The translations under genes and the position numbers were made by a program. A DNA stretch of 53,928 bases from Burkholderiales bacterium (GTDB lineage Bacteria; Pseudomonadota; Gammaproteobacteria; Burkholderiales; Burkholderiaceae_C), in assembly GCA_016195825.1 (NCBI GenBank), contig JACPYV010000049.1, forward strand, positions 1-53,928, read 5' to 3'. The notes under the pieces were generated by a model. The model was not told the DNA's origin. It searched no databases and saw nothing but the letters and a program-made list of their open reading frames with translations. Below, in pieces: positions 44,878-53,449 of the stretch (positions within the stretch are counted from its first letter, which is position 1; each line of letters starts with the position of its first letter).

Positions 44878-45570
44878 TCAGCCCTTGGCAATGAGAGAGA
44901 GGAACTCGCGGCGCAGGTTGGCGTCCTTCAGGAAGGCGCCGCGCATGACACTGTTGGTCATCTTGGCCTCGCTGTCCTTGACACCGCGCCAGTGCATGCA
45001 AAAGTGGTCGGCCTCCATGACCAGGGCCAGGCCGTCGGGCTGCACGCGTTCCTGCAGTTCGTTGGCCAGCATGGTCACCGCCTCTTCCTGGATCTGCGGG
45101 CGGCTCATGATCCACTCGCACAGCCGGGCGTACTTGGACAGGCCGATCAGGTTGGAATGCTCGTTGGGCAGCAGGCCGATCCAGACCTTGCCCATGATGG
45201 GGCACAGGTGGTGGGAGCAGGCACTGCGCACGGTGATCGGGCCCACGATCATCAGCTCGTTGAGCCGGCTGACGTTGGGGAACTCGGTCACGGAAGGCGC
45301 TTTGGCGTAGCGGCCGGCGAAGACCTCGCGCAGGAACATCTTGGCCACGCGCTTGGCCGTTTCCTGGGTGTTGTGGTCGCTGTCGGTGTCGATCACCAGA
45401 CTCTGCAGCACGGTCTGCATCCTGGCCTGCACCTCGTCCTGCAGCGCGTCCAGCTCGCCGGGCTCGATGAAGGCGGCGATGTTGTCGTTGGCGTGGTGCC
45501 GGCAGCCGGCCGAGACCAGGCGGTAGCGGATGCGTTCGGAAACCGGGGCGTCGGGTGCGGGGGCATTCAT
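44878..45570 (-). CDS. folE: GTP cyclohydrolase I
   Basis: A 230-residue enzyme turning GTP into 7,8-dihydroneopterin triphosphate, the entry to tetrahydrofolate and to the 7-deazaguanine (queuosine) route. Motifs: IDTDSDHNTQETAKRVAKMF, MIVGPITVRSACSHHLCPIM with a zinc Cys and His ligands, KVWIGLLPNEHSNLIGLSKY, and MEADHFCMHWRGVKD with the last zinc Cys. The CSHHLCP form marks the FolE1 class. The ATG at 45570 gives a normal start; the divergent rsmB start is 42 bp away. BLUF gene follows by 2 bp. Confidence 0.95.
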   Translation of the reverse strand: MNAPAPDAPVSERIRYRLVSAGCRHHANDNIAAFIEPGELDALQDEVQARMQTVLQSLVIDTDSDHNTQETAKRVAKMFLREVFAGRYAKAPSVTEFPNVSRLNELMIVGPITVRSACSHHLCPIMGKVWIGLLPNEHSNLIGLSKYARLCEWIMSRPQIQEEAVTMLANELQERVQPDGLALVMEADHFCMHWRGVKDSEAKMTNSVMRGAFLKDANLRREFLSLIAKG

Positions 45571-45612
45571 GCGCCGAATTGTGTCGGTAAAGGTCACTTC
45601 TACACTGAAGGC

Positions 45613-46953
45613 ATGTCCCAAAGCCCTCAAACTGGCAGCCTCGGCGCTCCGCTGCACCGGCTGCTGTCCCAAGCTGCCGATGCGGTGCAGGGCGTGCGCG
45701 AGGGCAAGTCTCTGACCGAGTTGCTGGCCCGGGTGCCGGCCGACCTGCGCCCCGGCACGCAGGCGCTGAGCTTCGCGGCGCTGCGCCGCCTGGGTGGCGC
45801 CGAGGCCGCCCGCCAGCAACTGGCCCCCAAGACCCCGCCGCCGCGGGTCGATGCCCTGCTGCTGACTGCGCTGGCCCTGCTGTGGCCCGACGACGACCCG
45901 GCAAACACGCCGATGTATGCGGACCACACCCTGGTCGACCAGGCCGTCAACGCCGCCAAGCAGCGGGCGCCGGCCAGTGCCGCTTTCGTCAACGCGGTGC
46001 TGCGCCGCTTCCTGCGCGAGCGGCCCGCCATCGTCGCCGCCGCCGAGCGCAGCCCGCAAGGTGCCTTCAACCACCCGGCTTGGTGGATAGAGAAGCTGCG
46101 CCAGGACTGGCCGACGCAGTGGCAGGCCATCCTGGCCGCCAACAACCGGCCGCCGCCGATGACGCTGCGCGTGCATGCCCAGCGCGGCAACGCGGCCGGC
46201 TACGTCGAGCGCCTGTCCGGGGCGGGTCTGTCGGCGCGGGTGCTGGGCGCGCCGACGCCGCAGGCCGTGGTGCTGGACAAACCCGTGCCGGTGTCGCTGC
46301 TGCCGGGTTTTGCTGAGGGCTTGGTCTCGGTGCAGGACGCCGCAGCCCAGCTCGCCGCGCCGCTGGTCATTGGCGCCGGCCTGAGGCCGGGCGCACGCGT
46401 GCTGGATGCCTGTGCCGCACCCGGCGGCAAGACGGCCCACCTGCTGGAGCTGCAGCCCGACCTGCAGCTGACCGCGCTGGATGCCGACGCGACGCGGCTG
46501 ACCCGCGTGCAGGACACCCTCAACCGGCTCGGCCAGCAGGCCACGCTGAAGGCTGCCGACGCCCGCCAGACCGCCGCCTGGTGGGACGGCCAGCCCTTTG
46601 ACGCCATCCTGCTGGACGCGCCCTGCAGCGCCTCGGGCATCGTGCGCCGCCACCCCGACGTGCGCTGGCTGCGCCGGCCCGACGACATCGCCGCGCTGGC
46701 GGGCATCCAGGCCGAGCTGCTGGACGCGCTGTGGCCGCTGCTGGCACCCGGCGGCCGGCTGGTCTACGCCACCTGTTCGGTCTTCCGCGCCGAGGGCCAG
46801 GCCCAGCTCGACGCATTTTTGCAACGCGAACCTGACGCGAAGACGCACGCTGTGCCGGGGATCACGGGTCACCTGCTGCCCCTGGCTGACAATGCCTCGC
46901 AACCCCAGCCGCCCCTGGACGGCTTCTTCTACGCCCTGATCACGAAACCCTGA
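45613..46953 (+). CDS. rsmB: 16S rRNA m5C967 methyltransferase
   Basis: A 446-residue SAM-dependent RNA methyltransferase. An N-terminal NusB-like RNA-binding domain (about 10-150) includes LVDQAVNAAKQRAPASAAFV and NAVLRRFLRERP. The catalytic domain (about 160-446) has VLDACAAPGGKTAHLLEL for SAM, DAPCSASGIVRRHPDVRW with the catalytic Cys pair partner, and YATCSVFRAEGQAQL. C-terminal FFYALITKP is family-typical. It lies just before DUF4390-ntrY-ntrX, an arrangement conserved in Burkholderiales. Start ATG 45613. Confidence 0.96.
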   Translation: MSQSPQTGSLGAPLHRLLSQAADAVQGVREGKSLTELLARVPADLRPGTQALSFAALRRLGGAEAARQQLAPKTPPPRVDALLLTALALLWPDDDPANTPMYADHTLVDQAVNAAKQRAPASAAFVNAVLRRFLRERPAIVAAAERSPQGAFNHPAWWIEKLRQDWPTQWQAILAANNRPPPMTLRVHAQRGNAAGYVERLSGAGLSARVLGAPTPQAVVLDKPVPVSLLPGFAEGLVSVQDAAAQLAAPLVIGAGLRPGARVLDACAAPGGKTAHLLELQPDLQLTALDADATRLTRVQDTLNRLGQQATLKAADARQTAAWWDGQPFDAILLDAPCSASGIVRRHPDVRWLRRPDDIAALAGIQAELLDALWPLLAPGGRLVYATCSVFRAEGQAQLDAFLQREPDAKTHAVPGITGHLLPLADNASQPQPPLDGFFYALITKP

Positions 46954-46954
46954 T

Positions 46955-47521
46955 TTGTTCGCCCGGATCGCCATTGCCGCCTTCTTCGTTGCGCTGCTCG
47001 CCCTGATGCCTGGGCCGGCGCGAGCCGATGGCGTCGAGCTGGCCCAGTTGTCCACACGCCGGGCGGAGGACGGGCTGGAGCTGAGTTTCACGACCCGCTT
47101 CGAGCTCAGCCGCCCCGCCGAGGACGCGCTGCACAAGGGGGTGCCGCTGTACTTCGTGGCCGAGGCGCTGGTGCTGCGCAACCGCTGGTACTGGCGTGAT
47201 GCCCGCGCCGCCCACACCGAGCGCACCTGGCGGCTGTCCTGGCAGCCGCTGACGCGCCAGTACCGGGTCTCCAACGGCGGCCTGCACCAGAGCTTTGCGA
47301 CGCTGGACGAGGCGCTGACGGTCCTGCGCGGCCAGTCCGCCTGGCGCATCGCCGAGCCCAAGGACATCGAGGACAGTGGCAGCTATTACCTCGAATTCAG
47401 CTACCGCCTGGATGTCAGCCAGCTGCCGCGGCCCATGCAGATCGGCCTGCAGTCAGGCTTCGCGCTCAGCGTCGAGCAGAAGCGCGTCTTCAACGCGGAC
47501 TTCAGCCTGAAGGCGCAATGA
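46955..47521 (+). CDS. DUF4390 family exported protein
   Basis: A 188-residue protein with signal peptide (about 1-24, FFVALLALMPGPARA). The DUF4390 pattern is visible: LELSFTTRFELSRPAEDALH, VPLYFVAEALVLRNRWYWRD, TWRLSWQPLTRQYRVSNGGL and SFATLDEALTVLRG. Its start is probably the TTG at 46955, 1 bp after the rsmB stop, since a later ATG would lose the signal peptide. Its stop overlaps ntrY by 4 bp (ATGA). The tight rsmB-DUF4390-ntrY-ntrX order suggests it is part of the signalling system, perhaps as a periplasmic partner of NtrY. Confidence 0.88.
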   Translation: MFARIAIAAFFVALLALMPGPARADGVELAQLSTRRAEDGLELSFTTRFELSRPAEDALHKGVPLYFVAEALVLRNRWYWRDARAAHTERTWRLSWQPLTRQYRVSNGGLHQSFATLDEALTVLRGQSAWRIAEPKDIEDSGSYYLEFSYRLDVSQLPRPMQIGLQSGFALSVEQKRVFNADFSLKAQ

Positions 47522-49806
47522 CGCGGGCCGCTCGATGGGGCTGGGTCATCACGCTGGTGACCCTCACCGGCGTGGTCGGCGTGCTGGCCTTCCTGCTGAC
47601 GGTCGGCACGACCTCCGAACGCGGCTTCTTCGAGCGCCACTACCACTGGCTCTACTGGGTCAACGTCGGCGTCGCTGTGGTGCTGACGCTGGTCATCCTT
47701 GTGGCCGCCGTGCGCCTGTTCGTGCGGGTGCGCCGCGGCCGCTTTGGCAGCCGGCTGCTGTTCAAGCTGGCCAGCATCTTTGCGCTGGTGGGTGTGGTGC
47801 CCGGCTTGATGATCTACGCCGTCTCCTACCAGTTCGTGAACCGCAGCATTGAGAACTGGTTCGACGTGCGCCTGGCCAGCGCCCTGGAGGCCGGCCTCAA
47901 CCTGGGCCGCGGCACGCTGGACGCGATGGTGGCCGACCTCGGCAGCAAGACGCGCGACGCGGCCGACCAGCTGTCGGACAGCAGCACGCCCCAACTGCTT
48001 TTGCTGGAGCGGGTGCGCGACAAGCTTGGCGCCCGCACCGTTGCCCTGGTGGGCGGCAACGGCCAGATCCTGCTGGAGAGCGGCGGCGATACCCGCCACC
48101 TGGCACCCGACCGCCCCAGCGGCACCATGCTGCGCCAGGCGCGCGGCGGCACCGTCGCCAGCCAGTTGGAGGGCCTGGAGGACGAGGCCGCGGCGCTGCA
48201 GGGGGGCGCGCAGATCCGCACGGTCGCGCTGTTGCCCAACACCGAGCTGCGCCTGGGCCTGGGCGAGCGCTACCTGATGGTCATCCAGCGCATCCCCGCC
48301 AGCATGCTCAGCAATGCGCTGGCCGTGCAGACCGCCAACAGCGAATACCAGCAGCGCTCGCTCGAACGTGTGGGCCTGCGCCGCATGTACTTGGGCACGC
48401 TGACGCTGGTGCTCATCCTGGCCGTGTTCGGCGCGTTGCTGTTGGCCGTCACGCTGGGCAACCAGCTGGCTCGCCCGCTGCTGATGCTGGCCGACGGCAT
48501 GCGCCTGGTGGCGCAGGGCGACCTCTCCGTGCGTCCCGTGCTCGCGTCGCGGGATGAGCTGGGCGGTCTGACCCGGTCCTTCGCCGACATGACCGGCCAG
48601 CTCGCCGACGCGCGCGCCCAGGTCTCGCGCACCGTCGCCGAGCTGGACGCCGCCCGCACCCGCCTGCAGACCATCCTCGACAACCTGACGGCCGGCGTGC
48701 TCGTGTTCGACGCCGATGGCCACGTCGAGACGGTCAACCCCGGCGCCACGCGCATCCTGCGGCTGCCGCTGTCCGCCTACACCGGCCAGCCGCTGGCCGA
48801 CGTACCGGGGCTGGAGCAGTTTGCCGCGTCGCTGGAACAGCGCTTCGAACAGCACATCGGCCGCGACAGCGGCGAGCGCGACATGGAGCGCGAGCTGTGG
48901 CAGGAATCCTTCGAGCTGCAGCTGGACCCCAAGCAGGATCCGCTCAGCCTGTTGGTCCGCGGTGCGCCGCTGCCCGAGGGCCGCCGGCTGGTCGTCTTCG
49001 ACGATATCTCCGAGGTCGTGTCCGCCCAGCGTTCGGCGGCCTGGAGCGAAGTCGCGCGCCGCCTGGCCCACGAGATCAAGAACCCGCTGACGCCCATCCA
49101 GCTGTCGGCCGAGCGCATGCAGCACAAGCTGGAGGCCAAGCTCGAAGGCGCCGACCAGGCCATGCTCGTGCGTTCAGTGGCCACCATCGTCAACCAGGTG
49201 CAGGCGATGAAGCAGCTCGTCAACGAGTTCCGCGACTACGCCCGCCTGCCGTCCGCCCAGCTCAAGCCCCTGGACTTGAACGCCCTCGTGCACGAGGTGC
49301 TCAGCCTCTATGCCGAGCCCCAGGACCGCGGGCGGCTGGCCACCGACCTCGCGGTCAACCTGCCCCCCATCAAGGGCGATGCAAGCCAGCTGCGCCAGGT
49401 CATCCACAATCTCGTGCAGAACGCACTGGACGCCGTGAATGAGCGCGCCGACGGCCGCGTCACCGTGCGCTCGTCGCTATCGCTGACCGAGACCGGCCTG
49501 CCGCGTTCCGTGCGCCTGCACATCATCGACAACGGCCCCGGCTTCGCCGAGAAGGTGCTCAAGCGCGCCTTCGAGCCCTATGTGACGACCAAGAGCAAAG
49601 GCACCGGCCTGGGCCTGGCCGTCGTGAAGAAAATCGCCGATGAACACGGCGCCCGCATCAGCCTGCGCAACTTGCATCCAGCTTTCGATGCGGGTTCTCC
49701 CCCCGATGACGGACTTGCGCAGGCCGTGATCGGTGCGCAAGTTTCGCTATCATTTTCTAATCTGGCACCCGCCACCGAGCCCGGGGCACAAGGCGCCAAG
49801 ACTTGA
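47518..49806 (+). CDS. ntrY: NtrY-like sensor histidine kinase
   Basis: A 762-residue membrane kinase. Three to four transmembrane segments occur near 10-30, 43-65, 82-105 and, after an extracytoplasmic region, 295-320. HAMP (about 322-375), PAS (about 395-460; TILDNLTAGVLVFDADGHV), HisKA (about 510-580; RRLAHEIKNPLTPIQLSAER with the phospho-His) and HATPase (IIDNGPGFAEKVLKRAFEPY, TKSKGTGLGLAVVKKIADEH) follow. This is the layout of NtrY kinases, often linked to nitrogen or redox signals. It overlaps DUF4390 by 4 bp and is followed by its response regulator after 168 bp. Confidence 0.93.
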   Translation: MTRAARWGWVITLVTLTGVVGVLAFLLTVGTTSERGFFERHYHWLYWVNVGVAVVLTLVILVAAVRLFVRVRRGRFGSRLLFKLASIFALVGVVPGLMIYAVSYQFVNRSIENWFDVRLASALEAGLNLGRGTLDAMVADLGSKTRDAADQLSDSSTPQLLLLERVRDKLGARTVALVGGNGQILLESGGDTRHLAPDRPSGTMLRQARGGTVASQLEGLEDEAAALQGGAQIRTVALLPNTELRLGLGERYLMVIQRIPASMLSNALAVQTANSEYQQRSLERVGLRRMYLGTLTLVLILAVFGALLLAVTLGNQLARPLLMLADGMRLVAQGDLSVRPVLASRDELGGLTRSFADMTGQLADARAQVSRTVAELDAARTRLQTILDNLTAGVLVFDADGHVETVNPGATRILRLPLSAYTGQPLADVPGLEQFAASLEQRFEQHIGRDSGERDMERELWQESFELQLDPKQDPLSLLVRGAPLPEGRRLVVFDDISEVVSAQRSAAWSEVARRLAHEIKNPLTPIQLSAERMQHKLEAKLEGADQAMLVRSVATIVNQVQAMKQLVNEFRDYARLPSAQLKPLDLNALVHEVLSLYAEPQDRGRLATDLAVNLPPIKGDASQLRQVIHNLVQNALDAVNERADGRVTVRSSLSLTETGLPRSVRLHIIDNGPGFAEKVLKRAFEPYVTTKSKGTGLGLAVVKKIADEHGARISLRNLHPAFDAGSPPDDGLAQAVIGAQVSLSFSNLAPATEPGAQGAKT

Positions 49807-49974
49807 GAAGCTGTGAACGAACCCCACACGACCGCTCGTGCCTCCGCAACGCCGCCACCCGGCGTTGCACATGCTCCCTGCAGCCCAAGCTGCGCCTGCG
49901 CTTTTCGCCTTGATCGGCAACGCCGCAGCGGCCCGCTCGGCCGCGCGGGATTCATTCACAGCTCCTGAGGATTC

Positions 49975-50682
49975 ATGGCCACCATTCTTGTTGTCGACGA
50001 CGAACTTGGCATTCGTGCCCTGTTGTCCGAAATCCTCAGCGACGAGGGGCACACCATCGAGCTTGCCGAGAACGCCACCCAGGCCCGGGCGGCGCGGGAA
50101 CGTATGCGTCCCGATCTTGTGCTGCTCGACATCTGGATGCCCGACGTCGATGGCGTCACGCTGCTCAAGGAGTGGGGCGGCGCCGGCCTGCTGACCATGC
50201 CCGTCATCATGATGAGCGGCCACGGCACCATCGACACGGCGGTTGAGGCCACCAAGTTCGGTGCCATCGCTTTCCTCGAAAAACCCATCACGCTGCAGAA
50301 GCTGCTGCGCGCCGTCGAGCAGGCCCTCGTCAAGACGGCCCCGCCGCGCCCCGCACCGGCGCCCATGGGCATGCCAAGCTACAGCCGTGCCGAGACCAGC
50401 GGCCTGCCCGCGGCGCCCAGCCACGGCGTGAGCCTGTCCGGCCATCTGCCGAGCAGCGGTGGCAACGCACTGGCGTCCGAGCAGAGCTTCGAACTCGACC
50501 GCCCGCTGCGCGAGGCGCGCGACGCCTTCGAGAAGAGCTACTTCGAGTTTCACCTCGCCAAGGAAAACGGCTCCATGACCCGCGTCGCCGAGAAGACCGG
50601 CCTGGAACGCACCCATCTCTACCGCAAGCTCAAGCAACTAGGCGTCGACCTCAGCCGCAACAAGCGTGGCGCAGGTGGGTGA
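49975..50682 (+). CDS. NtrX-like response regulator without AAA+ domain
   Basis: A 235-residue protein from ATG 49975, behind TGAGGA. The receiver domain (about 1-122) has ILVVDDELGIRALLSEIL, the phospho-acceptor Asp in LVLLDIWMPDVDGVTLL and the Lys in IAFLEKPITLQKLL. A Pro/Gly/Ser-rich linker (about 122-170) follows. A Fis-type helix-turn-helix (about 178-230) has SMTRVAEKTGLERTHLYRKL. Canonical NtrX has a sigma54-interacting AAA+ domain in the middle; it is absent here, without sign of a broken frame. It probably works as a simple DNA-binding regulator of the NtrY-like kinase. Confidence 0.9.
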   Translation: MATILVVDDELGIRALLSEILSDEGHTIELAENATQARAARERMRPDLVLLDIWMPDVDGVTLLKEWGGAGLLTMPVIMMSGHGTIDTAVEATKFGAIAFLEKPITLQKLLRAVEQALVKTAPPRPAPAPMGMPSYSRAETSGLPAAPSHGVSLSGHLPSSGGNALASEQSFELDRPLREARDAFEKSYFEFHLAKENGSMTRVAEKTGLERTHLYRKLKQLGVDLSRNKRGAGG

Positions 50683-50754
50683 CTAGGCGCTGCAGTCTGT
50701 GCTACAGTCGCGGACTTCGCTGAGCGGCCACAGGTTGATCAGCGACAAAACAAA

Positions 50755-50830
50755 GGCCTGGTAGCTCAGTTGGTAGAGCAGCGGATTGAAAATCCGCGTG
50801 TCGGTGGTTCGATTCCGCCCCAGGCCACCA
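50755..50830 (+). tRNA. tRNA-Phe (GAA)
   Basis: A 76-nt cloverleaf starts GGCCTGG and ends CCAGGCC-ACCA, a perfect 7-bp acceptor stem with encoded CCA. The D arm is TAGCTCAGTTGGTAGAGCA, the anticodon stem CGGAT/ATCCG encloses TGAAAAT with anticodon GAA, and the T loop is TTCGATT. The 3' half probably forms the left attachment site of the integrated element, whose integrase begins 172 bp downstream. Confidence 0.97.
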
Positions 50831-50944
50831 TCGCTTCATCCCAGACGGTCCCAAGTTAGCCAAAAAGCCCTTGCTCATCAAGGACTTAGCCTGAAAGAGG
50901 CAGCTCAAGCGGTACCGGGAAATCCCACAAAGTCTCGTCGTTGC

Positions 50945-51001
50945 GTGTACCCACCGGTGTACCCCAGACTGCTTTTCAACTGCAGTCGATTTTGGGTACA
51001 C
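50945..51001 (+). promoter_or_regulatory. GTGTACCC repeats before the integrase gene
   Basis: GTGTACCC occurs twice in direct order (50945-50952, 50957-50964) and once inverted as GGGTACAC (50994-51001), ending 1 bp before the integrase ATG. Such repeats are often seen next to P4-type integrase genes at tRNA sites and are likely arm-type binding sites for integrase or an operator for its autoregulation. Confidence 0.55.
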
Positions 51002-51002
51002 C

Positions 51003-52292
51003 ATGGGCCAACTTAACGAGCTCCAGATCAAGGCGGCGCAGCCGCGCAGCACCGAATACCTGCTCGCCGATGGCGAGGGTCTGTACCTCAGGGTACGGCC
51101 GACGGCCAAGGTGTGGGTCTATCGCTACAAGCGCGAGGGCAAGGAAGCCAAGCTGAGCCTTGGGCACTACCCGGCGCTTTCACTGGCGGCTGCCCGCAAG
51201 AAGTCGCGCGCTGAGGCCGAGAAGCTGGCCAGCGGCGCTGACCCGCGGCTCGCTCGTCGTGAAGACCGGGAACGCGAACGGGTGGCGCGCCTTTCCACCT
51301 TCGAGCTAACGGCTCGCGCCTGGCATGCCCAGGCCTGGAAAGACCGTCAGTGGTCAGCTGGCTACGCCGAGAAGGTGATGCGGCATCTGGAGCTGCACGT
51401 CTTCCCGTGGATCGGCGCGCTGACCATGGAAACCATCGCGCCTACGGAGTTGGTCCGATGCCTCCATCGCATCAAGGACCGGGGACACCTGGAGACGGCG
51501 CAGCGCGTGCGTGAAGCGGTTCTGCATGTCTACCAGTACGCCGTGGACATCGGCACCCTGCCGCCAGCCCAGAACTTCGTCAACAACCGTACCGGTGGCC
51601 TTCCAGCGCCTCGGGCGCGGCACTATGCGGCGATCACCGATCCCGCCAAGCTGGGCCAGTTGTTGCGCGATATCGCTGCCTATCAAGGCAATGTCATCAC
51701 GCGCGCTGCGCTTCGGCTTTCGCCGATGCTGTTCCAGCGTCCCGGTCAACTCCGCCTGGCGCACTGGGAAGACATCGACTTCGAGCAGATGCTGTGGCGT
51801 TGCCCGGCCGAGAACATGAAGATGCGGGAGTGGATGAAGCGTGACCCCCGCACGCCGGCGCATCTCGTTCCGTTGCCCACCCAAGCGATTGAAATCCTGC
51901 GCGACCTGCAGCCGTTGACCGGACCTGTCGGGCCGGTCTTCCGCAGCATGGCGAAGCGGTCGGAGGCTGCTCGCTACATGAGCGACAACACGATCAACGC
52001 CGCCTTGCGTACGCTGGGGTACGACACTCGGGAGCAGATCACGGGGCACGGTTTCCGGGCCACCGCGCGTACGCTGGTGCGCGAACTGCTGGGTTGGGAT
52101 CGGGAAGTGATCGAGAGGCACCTGGCCCACGTGTCCGACGAGGAGCTTGGCGGCAGCTACGACCGGGCGACACACCTAGAGCAGCGCCGCCGGATGATTC
52201 AGGCGTGGGCGGACTTGCTCGACGACCTGGCCATCGGCAAAGAAGTCTGGCCAGGTCACGGCGAGCATTTTCGATCGCTGAAGCGGGCATAG
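51003..52292 (+). CDS. P4-type tyrosine integrase
   Basis: A 429-residue site-specific recombinase. The N-terminal DUF4102 arm-binding domain (about 1-90) shows STEYLLADGEGLYLRVRPTA and YKREGKEAKLSLGHYPALSL. The core-binding SAM-like domain (about 100-200) follows, and then the catalytic domain with Arg in LFQRPGQLRLAHWEDID, HGFRATARTLVREL (HxxR), the His in EVIERHLAHVSDEELGG and the nucleophile Tyr in SYDRATHLEQRRRMI. All catalytic residues are present. It sits 172 bp from tRNA-Phe, which is therefore the likely attB, and moves the genomic island to the right. Confidence 0.95.
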   Translation: MGQLNELQIKAAQPRSTEYLLADGEGLYLRVRPTAKVWVYRYKREGKEAKLSLGHYPALSLAAARKKSRAEAEKLASGADPRLARREDRERERVARLSTFELTARAWHAQAWKDRQWSAGYAEKVMRHLELHVFPWIGALTMETIAPTELVRCLHRIKDRGHLETAQRVREAVLHVYQYAVDIGTLPPAQNFVNNRTGGLPAPRARHYAAITDPAKLGQLLRDIAAYQGNVITRAALRLSPMLFQRPGQLRLAHWEDIDFEQMLWRCPAENMKMREWMKRDPRTPAHLVPLPTQAIEILRDLQPLTGPVGPVFRSMAKRSEAARYMSDNTINAALRTLGYDTREQITGHGFRATARTLVRELLGWDREVIERHLAHVSDEELGGSYDRATHLEQRRRMIQAWADLLDDLAIGKEVWPGHGEHFRSLKRA

Positions 52293-52699
52293 TCGGCAAG
52301 CCCGTGAGAAGGGGCAAATGCAACTTTCGTCTTGCGCCTGCGCGGCGGCGGACTTGCGCTCGGTGGCTTTAAGGGCGAGTGCGCCGAACGCTTGCCAGCC
52401 GGTGATGGCGGTGACGGCAGCTTCAGGCTGAGTCCGTGTGGAAACGCTTGATGCCGAGTGCATCCTTGATCTCATCGTGTGCCGGCAAGCGAGCGGATGT
52501 ACTCAAGGAATCTGAAACTGGGGCCAGTTCTCGATGTCGCTTGACAAGCGTCCGGTTTGGAGTGATCCAGCATCAGCCAGTACCAGCCCTCGGCAGGCCG
52601 CCCAATGCAGCGCACTGGCGAATCCCCCTGGGACAGGATCAGGCCTACGTGTAAATTCGCGCTCCGCATAACCGAGAGACAAAACAGGGAGACATTTGG
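52293..52699. other. 407 bp without a recognisable gene
   Basis: Short minus frames such as LPAHDEIKDALGIKRFHTDS (about 52437-52497) read like coding fragments but have no start or continuation. The stretch may hold decayed genes of the island. I see no repeats or hairpins of note. Confidence 0.4.
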
Positions 52700-53077
52700 G
52701 TGAAGAAGTCAGTTGCTGCACTTGTGATCGCTATCCTGGCGGCCTCAAGCACCGTCGACGCGAAAGAGGCTATGCAATCCGGCGCCGTCGTTTTCGCGGG
52801 CTTGGACAAATTCGCGGCGGGAATGTCGGACAAGAGCAAGCGGGACTTCAGCCCTGATGTAGCAATGACCATGGGATATGTCCTGGGCGTTGCAGATTCT
52901 GACGGGGCTGTCTGCCTCGACCCCCGGGTCTCGATGGCGCAGATCCTGTTGACGGTGCGGGACTACATGAGGGGCCATCAGGAACTGATGGATAAGAGCG
53001 CCGTGAACGCGGTATCAGGTGCTTTGCGGCAGGCATTTCCATGCCAAGCCGGCCGGCCGGGCGCCACCGGGCGTTGA
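52700..53077 (+). CDS. Rap1a/Tai-like exported protein
   Basis: A 125-residue protein from GTG 52700, with AGGGAG upstream. A signal peptide covers about residues 1-21 (ALVIAILAASSTVDA). The mature region has the Rap1a/Tai pattern: TMGYVLGVADSDGAVCLDPR, MAQILLTVRDYMRGHQELMD and ALRQAFPC at the end, with the two cysteines placed to form a disulfide. The Rap1a/Tai family includes periplasmic immunity proteins against type VI amidase effectors, but many members stand alone with unknown roles. No effector gene is adjacent. It is cargo of the tRNA-Phe element. Confidence 0.65.
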   Translation: MKKSVAALVIAILAASSTVDAKEAMQSGAVVFAGLDKFAAGMSDKSKRDFSPDVAMTMGYVLGVADSDGAVCLDPRVSMAQILLTVRDYMRGHQELMDKSAVNAVSGALRQAFPCQAGRPGATGR

Positions 53078-53164
53078 TCACGCTATGGCGTTGTGTCACT
53101 GATCGGACAGAAGCGATCCGTTGGCACTGGAAGCTTTCGGGTAGGCTTGCGATCAGAACGCGCC

Positions 53165-53449
53165 ATGCAGAACAGGAATCTCGTCGCCATGCTCACATGG
53201 ATCGCCAGGGGTGGCTACGTACTCTTGGGCGTCGGCGTCGCTCTGCTGTCACCACTTGTCGACTTGCTCCCTGTAAAGGCCGCACTCCTCTTGCGCGGGG
53301 ACTTCTTGCTGTCGGGTGGCACGCATTACTACCGAATCGTCTCTACGTCAGGCGAAGTTATCGATGTTGTGCCGTTCGCTCTTGTGGCGGTCGGTAGCGT
53401 GCTGGCCGTTTCTGTTGCGTTATTGCGTTTGTGGCGTAGCCGTCGGTAA
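53165..53449 (+). CDS. small membrane protein, unknown
   Basis: A 94-residue protein from ATG 53165. It has two hydrophobic segments, about 14-35 (GGYVLLGVGVALLSPLVDLL) and about 65-85 (VVPFALVAVGSVLAVSVALL), joined by a polar loop, and an arginine-rich end (LWRSRR), so both ends are probably cytoplasmic. An upstream in-frame start at 53093 would add 24 residues without a better ribosome binding site. I recognise no family. Confidence 0.5.
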   Translation: MQNRNLVAMLTWIARGGYVLLGVGVALLSPLVDLLPVKAALLLRGDFLLSGGTHYYRIVSTSGEVIDVVPFALVAVGSVLAVSVALLRLWRSRR

